Origin: Clostridia bacterium
GTDB lineage: Bacteria; Bacillota; Clostridia; Oscillospirales; Acutalibacteraceae
Assembly: GCA_017549285.1 (NCBI GenBank)
Contig: JAFYVE010000006.1
Coordinates: 29,995-93,994, forward strand
Length of the DNA: 64,000 nucleotides
Direction of reading: 5' to 3'
The notes below the pieces were generated by a model. It searched no databases. It worked only from the letters and a program-made list of their open reading frames with translations, and was not told where the DNA came from. Made by a program: the position numbers and the translations under genes. Positions 17,019 to 24,685 of the stretch are shown here, piece by piece. Each line of letters opens with the position of its first letter. Position 1 is the stretch's first letter.

Positions 17019-17570
17019 ATGATAATGATAAGAAAATATGAAGAAAAAGATAAAGAAGGCGTAAGATTTACTTGTCTTAACAGTGAGGGAGCACCTCATA
17101 CGGGCAACCTCGGTGAGTTTATTCTTCACACTTTCTGCGATTACTATATTGAAAAAGAGCCTGAAAACTGCTTTGTGCTCTCCGATGACGGGAAGGCAGT
17201 AGGCTATATTATATGCACCGAAAATTATGATGCATATAAAGAGGTTTTTGACAGAGAGTATCTCCATCTTAATAAGGATTTAGGTGATGAACTCTATAAA
17301 TGGGCAGCAGAGTCAACCGTTCTTCAGGAAAAGTATAAGGCTGAGTATCCTGCACATCTTCATATTGATATTCTGCCTGAATATCAGCGTCAGGGTTGGG
17401 GCGGAAAGCTCGTTGAAGCACTTTGCGGACATCTTAAACAGAAAGGTATCTGCGGAGTTATGCTTACAGCGGGAACTGAAAATGAGAATGCAGGTAAATT
17501 CTACCGCAAATACGGTTTTGAAGTTATAGAAATCTATAACACAGATGTGGCATTCGGAAAAAAATTATAA
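17019..17570 (+). CDS. GNAT-family N-acetyltransferase
   Basis: The 183-residue GNAT protein has strand 4 HLHIDILPEYQ followed by the acetyl-CoA pyrophosphate loop RQGWGGKL, and the C-terminal AGKFYRKYGFEVIE. The form resembles the acetyltransferase-like domain seen beside or fused to O-GlcNAcase proteins, but that is by eye. It is divergent from the ceramidase/kinase/SIS operon (76-bp gap) and probably uses amine-bearing substrates such as amino sugars; this is inference. An AAAAGGTG ribosome site precedes ATG 17019. Its terminator lies inside the 3' end of the convergent PPTase gene. Confidence 0.85.
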   Translation: MIMIRKYEEKDKEGVRFTCLNSEGAPHTGNLGEFILHTFCDYYIEKEPENCFVLSDDGKAVGYIICTENYDAYKEVFDREYLHLNKDLGDELYKWAAESTVLQEKYKAEYPAHLHIDILPEYQRQGWGGKLVEALCGHLKQKGICGVMLTAGTENENAGKFYRKYGFEVIEIYNTDVAFGKKL

Positions 17571-17580
17571 TTTCGTTTTT

Positions 17581-18195
17581 TCAGAGGACTGTTCCGTTCG
17601 GAACAGTCTTTTTTTTCTGACATACCGATACAATATATCCGTTATCAATACTGAATGTTTCAATGTCATAGTTGTCGTAATTTTCATCGTGAATAAGCCC
17701 TGTGCTCACGCATTTTCCCACAGCTTCGTTTTTTGTCCACAGTTCAAAAAAACGGCTGAGTATTTCCGTATTATCAGTATTTATAAATTCTTTTTCTTCG
17801 GGAGTGTGGCCAAAAAGATAGTTGATTTCATTTTCTGAAAACACTTTTTTTGCAGTTTTTAAATTAACGGGGCGTATTTTTTCAATGTCAATTCCCACAG
17901 GTGCTTTATCAACGGCACATACAACGATATCTTCCGAATGGCTGATATTGAATTCAGCAAGTGAAGTGTAAGGTTTGCCGTACCGTGTTCTTTCAAAAGT
18001 TATATTTTCAGGGGCAATACCGCACATTTCTGAAATCGCCGTGCGGGCAAGCATTTCGCCCGCAACCGAGCGTTTTCTGTCATCTTCATAACGGAATGCA
18101 TCAACACGCTTTTTTCGGTCATCACTCATCATTGAATACCATTTCCGGTATTCGTCATTATTCAGTTTACGGATATCGTAAGTATAAATCTGCAT
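17581..18195 (-). CDS. 4'-phosphopantetheinyl transferase, Sfp type
   Basis: Sfp-type PPTases move 4'-phosphopantetheine from CoA to a Ser of carrier proteins. The 204-residue protein has the expected double fold: the FNISHSEDIVVCA strand, the Mg-binding motif GIDIEKIRP, and FFELWTKNEAVGK. The last is the W..KEA..K motif with Asn in place of the usual Lys before Glu. It is the last gene of a seven-gene operon and follows the condensation-type acyltransferase by 19 bp, which suggests a carrier-protein-dependent acylation. No carrier protein is encoded in the window. Its last codons are formed by the GNAT gene's terminator hairpin, so the C-terminus may be recently altered. Confidence 0.88.
   Translation of the reverse strand: MQIYTYDIRKLNNDEYRKWYSMMSDDRKKRVDAFRYEDDRKRSVAGEMLARTAISEMCGIAPENITFERTRYGKPYTSLAEFNISHSEDIVVCAVDKAPVGIDIEKIRPVNLKTAKKVFSENEINYLFGHTPEEKEFINTDNTEILSRFFELWTKNEAVGKCVSTGLIHDENYDNYDIETFSIDNGYIVSVCQKKKTVPNGTVL
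17587..17616 (+). terminator. Terminator of the GNAT gene, inside the PPTase 3' end
   Basis: GACTGTTCC-GTTC-GGAACAGTC is a perfect 9-bp stem with a 4-nt loop, followed by eight T on the plus strand. It lies within the last 12 codons of the convergent PPTase gene. Confidence 0.85.
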
Positions 18196-18214
18196 TTTTG
18201 CATCTCCGTCTGAA

Positions 18215-19729
18215 TCACGGATTCAGATTGAAATAAGCCCTGAGTCTTTCTTTTGAAATAACGGGGTTTATTTTTCTGAATCTGCGGTGTTTATATTCTT
18301 TTATTTTCTCGGGGAAAAGTGCTGTTCTGAAGTATGCATCGGGCGTATCAGTTACGGTTGCTTTTTCACCGCAGAGAGGACATACCGAATATTCTTCACC
18401 GATTCTTACATTACATTTTCCGCACTTTTTCGGGGCTGTTACGGTGTTTTCTTTAATTCCGTTTTCCATTGAACTTTCAATTCTTACGTCAATACCCATT
18501 GAAGAAAGAATTCTGAAATATTCGGTGCATAAGCTTCTGTCCTTACCGCTTAAACCGAAAATGATGTTCATGTAGCCGTTCATTGAAATGATATAGAAGA
18601 ACATCGGCATGCCGTAAACCCTTGAGTCACCGCTTACAACTTCAATTCTTTCAATATGATTGCTCATAACGGGAGGCAGAGTAAAATTACCGATATTTGA
18701 CATAATGATTGTCATTTCTTTTGTGTGGTTTTTCATCTGCATCATATTGAGAACGGGCTTTTTGATAAAATACGGAATAACCTGAAGCACTTTATTCTGA
18801 GTGAGTGCATAGTTTGAATTAATGAAGCCCTGCTGAGTTTCTTTTGTGTTGACGGATGCGAGTTTACCCTTGATTTTCTGAGCAATTTCATCGAAAGTCC
18901 AGTCAGTACGTCCTTCGGGATTAAATTGCAGAGGAATTGAAGAAGTGAAGTTTCTTACAGTATCAGACGGGAAGAAATTTCTGACATTTACAGGCACATC
19001 AACAATAATTGTTTTTTCAATCGGTTTTTCTGCTGTACGGATTATTGCAAGAATAATTCCCGTTGCGAGAAATTCACCTATTGTGATTCCTTTTTCCTTG
19101 CAGAGCAGTTTTATTGTATCGATTGAAACAAAACCTGAAATATGATTCTGATAATCGGGAGTGTATGTATAGGGGATGTTATATGCTTCATCCCTGTGAG
19201 GTTTAGGGAGCTTTTCACCGTTCTGATATCTGCCGAAGGGGTTTTCAAGCTCTGTATCGCTCGGCTTTTCGTCAGCAAGTCTTATACCCTCAAAATCACT
19301 TCTGTCAGCTCCGCCGAGAATCATATACTGTGCAACAACAGTTTTAAGCAGTTCAATGCTTCCCGCTCCGTCACCCAGAACATGTGTTGTTTCAAATGCA
19401 AGTCTTCTTTTGTGATAAAGAAAAACAATTTCGGGTTCACCGTCGTTGCCGAGTCTTCTGAGCTTTGCGGGGGCATATTCTTCGGGCAACACGGGAGGCA
19501 GGCCCTCTGCTTTTTCAAGATATGTCCAGAAAAAACCTTTTGTGTTTCTGTAAAGATAATGGGGATAACGGTTGACAGTCAGTCTGACAGCTTCTCTGAG
19601 CCTTTCAGGATCAACTTCTTCATCCTTGAATATGGCTGCAATTCTGAAAAGTCTTGATGTTTTATAGGTGTCAACAGCTGAAAACATTATTGATACCGTA
19701 TCATTTTTCATCCATTCGTATTTTTTCAT
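18215..19729 (-). CDS. Condensation/alcohol acetyltransferase-type acyltransferase with C-terminal zinc ribbon
   Basis: The protein has 504 residues. The N-terminal 420 or so form a BAHD/condensation-like acyltransferase with catalytic HxxxDG (H116-V-L-G-D120-G) and a later DVPVNVRNFFPSDTVRNF segment, similar to the floor-loop region of alcohol acetyltransferases. About residues 430-455 make a zinc ribbon (CGKCNVR...CPLCG). The protein ends in a basic tail. Such proteins usually join an acyl group from CoA or a carrier to an amine or alcohol. The next gene is an Sfp-type PPTase, which hints at a carrier protein encoded elsewhere. There is no membrane segment. The product is unknown. Confidence 0.75.
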   Translation of the reverse strand: MKKYEWMKNDTVSIMFSAVDTYKTSRLFRIAAIFKDEEVDPERLREAVRLTVNRYPHYLYRNTKGFFWTYLEKAEGLPPVLPEEYAPAKLRRLGNDGEPEIVFLYHKRRLAFETTHVLGDGAGSIELLKTVVAQYMILGGADRSDFEGIRLADEKPSDTELENPFGRYQNGEKLPKPHRDEAYNIPYTYTPDYQNHISGFVSIDTIKLLCKEKGITIGEFLATGIILAIIRTAEKPIEKTIIVDVPVNVRNFFPSDTVRNFTSSIPLQFNPEGRTDWTFDEIAQKIKGKLASVNTKETQQGFINSNYALTQNKVLQVIPYFIKKPVLNMMQMKNHTKEMTIIMSNIGNFTLPPVMSNHIERIEVVSGDSRVYGMPMFFYIISMNGYMNIIFGLSGKDRSLCTEYFRILSSMGIDVRIESSMENGIKENTVTAPKKCGKCNVRIGEEYSVCPLCGEKATVTDTPDAYFRTALFPEKIKEYKHRRFRKINPVISKERLRAYFNLNP

Positions 19730-19744
19730 TTTTTCACCTTGATT

Positions 19745-21556
19745 TTATTTTTTCAGTACGGGCATTTCCGTCATTCTGAGTTTTGCACTTCCGTAGGGAT
19801 GAAGTTCACATTTTTCGGTTTCCGAAAGGGGAACTCTTGACTTCGGAGTTTTTCTGGCAATGCTTCTGTAAGGGAATTTGAGCCCCCAGTTGATTTTCTG
19901 CATATTTGCAGTTACCGTTACGGGCGGATTTTCTCCCGAAAACGGATATTCACCGACAGTATTGTAATTTACTTCAAAATTATCATCTGAGAAAGCGTAA
20001 TTCCAGTCTGATTCGGGAATAAAATGATAATCGCAATAGGGGAATTTACGTTCCACACCTTTTCTTGTGCGTTCAAGGATTTTCTTGCTGAATTTTATCG
20101 GCACGGAGAAGAGAATTGAACCCATCTGTAATGCATAAAGTTCATTGGGTCGTTTTTTTAAGAAAGGCTCTGCCGTGAATTCAATTTCAATTTCCGTCTT
20201 GCCCTGTTTTACATTGAATTCAAGGTCTTCGGTTGCATTTTCTTCACCGTTTACTTTAAGATTTTTTGCAAAAGAAGGAATACGGATACGGAAAGTAAAA
20301 TCCTTTTCCGATTCAATATAATAATGCATTCTGTTGTTGAAAGGATAGTCTGTTTCAAGTCTGATTTCAACACCGTCTGCATTGAGTACGGACGGGAGCA
20401 TAACAGCGTTTATTATTGTGTTGCCGTTGTGCATAAATGGAGTGAGTGCAAATTTCGGCCAACCCTGATTGAAGTTTGCAGTACAGCAGCCGAAATTAGG
20501 TTCAAGACCGAAAAGATGTGCTTCGGGACCGTTTGTGCTCCACGGAGCCATAATCATTGTCTTCTGACATGCAATCTGATTGACTTGCTGAACATACTGA
20601 TGTGTCCACATGTCTTCGCTCAGCGTTGCGGGAAGGGCGTTGAATGCAAGCACTTCAAGACGTTCTGCCCATTTATTATCTCCCGTGTGAGCAAAGATTT
20701 CTTCATAAGAATACATCTGTTCAACTATTGCACAGCACTCAGTACCTCTTGTGGGGTCAAGACCTGACAAAACTTCGTCACCCGTAAAGCCTTCAAATGC
20801 CGTACCGTTATATCTATCAAGGATTTCACGGAGCTTTTCTGCATTATCCGTGTATTCATCACCCAGAAGATTATGTGAAACCGCTTCACTTTTGAGCATC
20901 ATTGCAAGATTTACAATGTGAGTATTAAGAACCCATATATGACGAGGCTTTTTCCAGTTTTCGGTTGTTGTGTTGTAGTCAAAGCCCTGCTTTTTCAGAA
21001 TTTTTGCAAGGTCTTTTATCCACTCTTCCTTATATCTTTCATAAAGGAAATTGAGTGAAATAAACGATTCAAACCATCTGAATTTACCCCACATAAACAG
21101 CTTGATTTTGCCGTCTCTGAGGAGTTCATAGTAATTTTTCATTACTCTGTATATTGCATCGGGGATTCTTTCATCACCCGAGCAATCATAATAGACCTTG
21201 AGAGTTTTGCAGATTAACTGAATTGCCCAGGTGTCATAAGTTGCTCTTTTTTTCTCAGAGCAGGGGCAAATCCAGCCGTCTTCTTCCTGAGAAGACAGAA
21301 TTGCATCAATATATTTTTTTGCAGTTGCAATCATATCTTCATTTTCAAGAAGATATGCAAGGGGAATAAAACCGTCAAGCCAATAGGGGACTCTCTCCCA
21401 GCCTTCACAGTTTCCGCCTATCCATTTGCTGTCACGGATATCGGGCCATATTTTATGTAAATTACCACTTAAGCCCTCTGCCTGTATTTCAAGCTGACGG
21501 CGGAGCCACCCATCGGGTTTTATCTCTTTTGAGGTGTAAAAATTCCATTTATTCAT
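19745..21556 (-). CDS. GH127-like beta-L-arabinofuranosidase (DUF1680 family)
   Basis: GH127/GH146 enzymes release beta-L-arabinofuranose using a zinc-bound cysteine nucleophile. The 603-residue (alpha/alpha)6 protein keeps the metal set: Glu and Cys in GTECCAIVEQMYS, and the Cys pair in PNFGCCTANFNQGWPKF, one of which is the nucleophile. Start motif DGWLRRQLEIQAEGL and C-terminal beta-domains fit the family. No signal peptide, so cytoplasmic. Start: ATG 21556, with a GAGG ribosome site 10 bp upstream; it overlaps the transporter's stop region by 8 bp. Other DUF1680 specificities are possible. Confidence 0.85.
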   Translation of the reverse strand: MNKWNFYTSKEIKPDGWLRRQLEIQAEGLSGNLHKIWPDIRDSKWIGGNCEGWERVPYWLDGFIPLAYLLENEDMIATAKKYIDAILSSQEEDGWICPCSEKKRATYDTWAIQLICKTLKVYYDCSGDERIPDAIYRVMKNYYELLRDGKIKLFMWGKFRWFESFISLNFLYERYKEEWIKDLAKILKKQGFDYNTTTENWKKPRHIWVLNTHIVNLAMMLKSEAVSHNLLGDEYTDNAEKLREILDRYNGTAFEGFTGDEVLSGLDPTRGTECCAIVEQMYSYEEIFAHTGDNKWAERLEVLAFNALPATLSEDMWTHQYVQQVNQIACQKTMIMAPWSTNGPEAHLFGLEPNFGCCTANFNQGWPKFALTPFMHNGNTIINAVMLPSVLNADGVEIRLETDYPFNNRMHYYIESEKDFTFRIRIPSFAKNLKVNGEENATEDLEFNVKQGKTEIEIEFTAEPFLKKRPNELYALQMGSILFSVPIKFSKKILERTRKGVERKFPYCDYHFIPESDWNYAFSDDNFEVNYNTVGEYPFSGENPPVTVTANMQKINWGLKFPYRSIARKTPKSRVPLSETEKCELHPYGSAKLRMTEMPVLKK

Positions 21557-22943
21557 TTTCTGTAACCTCGGTTTTTTCTGTGTCAAGGCCTTTTTTCATA
21601 AGGAAGAAAAGGGGGATAAGAGCAAAAATACATACAATACCTGCCCACAGGAACATATCCTTTGCAGGAACAATAACTTCTGCCCCTACTTCGTTTATGA
21701 TTGTTCGTGCGGCATACTGACATGCCTTATCACCGATAACGGGACCTATAACCATAGGAATCATTACGACAAAAATCATTCTTATACCCTGGAACATACC
21801 TGCTTTGCCTTCGGGAGTGAAATCCTTGACTGTTGCGCTGAAAAGAATGTTGACAAGGGCATTGCCGAGTACAACAGGCACAAGACTTGCAAGAATAACG
21901 AAAATTCCCGTGCTTGTTGAAAGAATGAAGAAGCCCAATGACAGCACAATAACACCTATTAAAAGGCATAAGCCTCTTTTCTTTGTTGAAAGTTTCAGAA
22001 GAGTAACAATGCATGCAAGAAGAATGATAACAACAACCACGGCTGTTATAATAACAGAGGGTTTGAGAATGTTTTCAACACCGCCGTTGTCGGGTATGAC
22101 AACATACTGCACATAAGTAAGAAGATAAGGATAGAAAACCTGGAATGCAACGATTGCCAGACAGAATGACAGTAATGAGAGATAAAGTCTTGAATTTTCT
22201 TTGATTACAGACGGTCTGAAACCGTAGAAAAGGTCTGCTATGTAGTTTGATGAAGACTGTGCCTGTATTGTGCGGGGAGGGTCTTTGAGGAGAAACAGTC
22301 CTGCTACACCGCAGAGTGTTACCACAAAACCGAGTCCGCCGAAGAAAAGCTTGTAGCTGATTGTACCTGCCTGAGCAAAACTTCCGATACCTGTTACGGC
22401 AAGGGATGATATTGTGCCTACAACAGACAATACGGTTTCAACAACAGGTCTTTGTTTGGGCACGGTGATATCCGTTACCCACGCCTGAAAAGCGGCATCG
22501 TTACTTGTAGAGCCCATAAATGTCATTACAATATCCATAAGGATTACAAACCATACGGTACAGCCGAGAATCTTTGTTTCGTCTGAAAGATTGAAAAGAG
22601 CTGCAACGTTATCCTTTGAAATAAAACCGAACATTGCTGTAACTATACCCCAGAGAATATATCCCACAGAAATAAACATTTTTCTGTTTTTAAGCTTGTC
22701 GCTGAGAGCGCCCATTATGAATGTTGTGACAACAGCTGCTATGGCTGAAAGTGCAACCATACGTGCAACGGCAGTTGTGGCTTCCATTGTGCCGAGAATC
22801 GCAGCCTGAGATACGTCTGCATATATTTCGTTTGTGATAAATGTGTTGAAATACATGTTTTCCGTATTCCACGCAACACCGCCCATAAAACTGAACAGAG
22901 TTATCAATAACCAGTTCTTTTTGCTGAGTTTTTCTTTATTCAT
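21549..22943 (-). CDS. MFS/GPH-family sugar:cation symporter (copy 1)
   Basis: A protein of 464 residues with about 12 membrane segments and the GPH-like signatures FSFMGGVAWNTENMYFNTF at the N-terminus and a cytosolic loop with LFYGFRPSVIKENSRLY. The KNRKMFISVGYILWG loop matches the MFS motif A region. It probably imports an oligosaccharide or glycoside for the cytoplasmic glycosidases in the same operon. It is clearly paralogous to the transporter at 34031-35377. Start: ATG 22943 with AAGG 8 bp upstream. It overlaps the GH127 gene by 8 bp. Confidence 0.88.
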   Translation of the reverse strand: MNKEKLSKKNWLLITLFSFMGGVAWNTENMYFNTFITNEIYADVSQAAILGTMEATTAVARMVALSAIAAVVTTFIMGALSDKLKNRKMFISVGYILWGIVTAMFGFISKDNVAALFNLSDETKILGCTVWFVILMDIVMTFMGSTSNDAAFQAWVTDITVPKQRPVVETVLSVVGTISSLAVTGIGSFAQAGTISYKLFFGGLGFVVTLCGVAGLFLLKDPPRTIQAQSSSNYIADLFYGFRPSVIKENSRLYLSLLSFCLAIVAFQVFYPYLLTYVQYVVIPDNGGVENILKPSVIITAVVVVIILLACIVTLLKLSTKKRGLCLLIGVIVLSLGFFILSTSTGIFVILASLVPVVLGNALVNILFSATVKDFTPEGKAGMFQGIRMIFVVMIPMVIGPVIGDKACQYAARTIINEVGAEVIVPAKDMFLWAGIVCIFALIPLFFLMKKGLDTEKTEVTENE

Positions 22944-22963
22944 ATCTTTCACCTTGCACGGAA

Positions 22964-24655
22964 TTATCCGACTTCTTCACAGGAAATGATTGTTTTGTCT
23001 GAATAAGATATCGCTACTTTATCACCGGCAGACAGCAGAAGCATATTTTCGTGTTCACCGGCTTTTGCCCTGAAAATGTTGTTGTCGGTGTCAATAATAT
23101 AAATATAGGTATTTCCGTCAATGTCAATATATTTTATTGATGCTATTGTGATCGTTGTTTCTTTTATTTCTTTGTCTGTGTCTTCGGTCTTTATACCGAG
23201 AGTTTCTTTGTATTTTCTGATGCATTCATCCTGAGTTGAAGCGGTTGTGACAATGTTATATTGCTCCACATTGACTGTTGCATAAAGTTTTACAAGTCCG
23301 CCTGAGTCTTTGAGTACCATTATGTAAGTAGGATGACCGTCAATGTTGATAAGTGACGGGAATGAAGCCTGATAGCCTTTTTCCTGAACTTCCCCCTCGG
23401 CTGCCGCCATTGCTGATTTTTCGTCAGCACCTGCGATTGAATAGTAACGGCTTTCGCCCGTTCTTTCATTTGCAAGAAGGAAACCTATGTTTGAACTGTC
23501 ACCGTTTACCGATGTAACACCCGTATAAATCCAGATATCACCGTCTTTTGCAACATATCCGTAGTCAGAAACGGGTGTTGCATCTCCGTCATCGGACTCA
23601 TCATCACCGGAATAATATGTTGTTACTTGTTTGCAGTCTTTTTTTGCAAACATACTGTTCATATATCCGTTACTGTACATACCGGACCAGTTGTATTGTC
23701 TGCATATCAGATCACCGTAAAAAACTACATCTATCCAATTGGGGATGTCTGCTGCTTCATATCTCTCGGTTTCACCCGTCACGGGGTCAAGAGTAACACA
23801 ACCGAGAACAGTTGTTCCACCGAATAGTCCTATTGTATTTTCAATAACGGAGGCAATATAGTAAGGCTTTCCGTTTTCGTCAATTTCAAAATGGAGATTG
23901 TCAAGCATAAGCGTGGGATATTTTGTCCATAGATATCTGAACGCATTTTCAGAAAAATGAGCTGAGGGAACATATTTCATTCCTTCAGTTTTTTCAAATG
24001 ATGCTGACATTGTAACAGGGTTGACAGTTACATATCCTTTTACACCGTTGTCTTTGTTATTCTTCCATTTGAAAAATCCCGCATATTCGAGAGGTGCAAC
24101 TTTTACGGGTTTGCCGTTGTAGTCTATCTGCGTGTAATCATAAGAAACATTGAATTGACTGACCACATCGGAAAGTGCGCCTATTTCACGGTCACCGAGC
24201 ATCTGTGCGGATGCTGTATCCATAAGTGCGATTGAATCAGTACCGACCGATTCTGCAAGGTCTTGCGAAAAATCAGATTCTGTGACTTTCAGTATTTCTG
24301 AATATGCTGTTGCATTGAATACGGAACTTCCGATAATACCTATAAAAAATATCAGAACCGTAAAAACAATCGGTGCTATGTAGTATTTTGCGTTGAAACG
24401 GGGCTTTTTTATCGTTACGGTTTTGTTTTTGTTGCCTTTTTTCTTTTTGATCGTGACGGTTTCAGTTCCGAAATCATTGAAGCCCATTGCAAGACGTGTC
24501 ACAACGGTAAATGTGAGAATTGCAATGTCAATAAAAATCCACAGATCAATATTATGAATATTGAATGCAGGACAGAAAATATAAAAAAGCAATCCTGTGA
24601 CAATCAATGCAGAAACAGCACCGATTATAAATGGGAAAATTTTGATTTTTTTCAT
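22964..24655 (-). CDS. Membrane-anchored extracellular protein of unknown function
   Basis: This 563-residue protein is not recognised. It has three N-terminal membrane segments (about 8-30, 36-58 and 88-110). The loop before the third is strongly basic and contains a TVTIKK repeat, so the large C-terminal part (about 115-563) should be outside the cell. That part is beta-rich with repeated patterns of the type YITVNPVT / GYVAKDGDIWIYTGVTS and contains an acidic DDESDDGD stretch. It sits between the transporter and the alpha-mannosidase in one operon, so a glycan-binding or surface-sensor role is possible. Start: ATG 24655, with AAAGGAG 9 bp upstream. Confidence 0.75.
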   Translation of the reverse strand: MKKIKIFPFIIGAVSALIVTGLLFYIFCPAFNIHNIDLWIFIDIAILTFTVVTRLAMGFNDFGTETVTIKKKKGNKNKTVTIKKPRFNAKYYIAPIVFTVLIFFIGIIGSSVFNATAYSEILKVTESDFSQDLAESVGTDSIALMDTASAQMLGDREIGALSDVVSQFNVSYDYTQIDYNGKPVKVAPLEYAGFFKWKNNKDNGVKGYVTVNPVTMSASFEKTEGMKYVPSAHFSENAFRYLWTKYPTLMLDNLHFEIDENGKPYYIASVIENTIGLFGGTTVLGCVTLDPVTGETERYEAADIPNWIDVVFYGDLICRQYNWSGMYSNGYMNSMFAKKDCKQVTTYYSGDDESDDGDATPVSDYGYVAKDGDIWIYTGVTSVNGDSSNIGFLLANERTGESRYYSIAGADEKSAMAAAEGEVQEKGYQASFPSLINIDGHPTYIMVLKDSGGLVKLYATVNVEQYNIVTTASTQDECIRKYKETLGIKTEDTDKEIKETTITIASIKYIDIDGNTYIYIIDTDNNIFRAKAGEHENMLLLSAGDKVAISYSDKTIISCEEVG

Positions 24656-24685
24656 AATCTTCAACTCCTTTTTTTTCAGTAAAGA

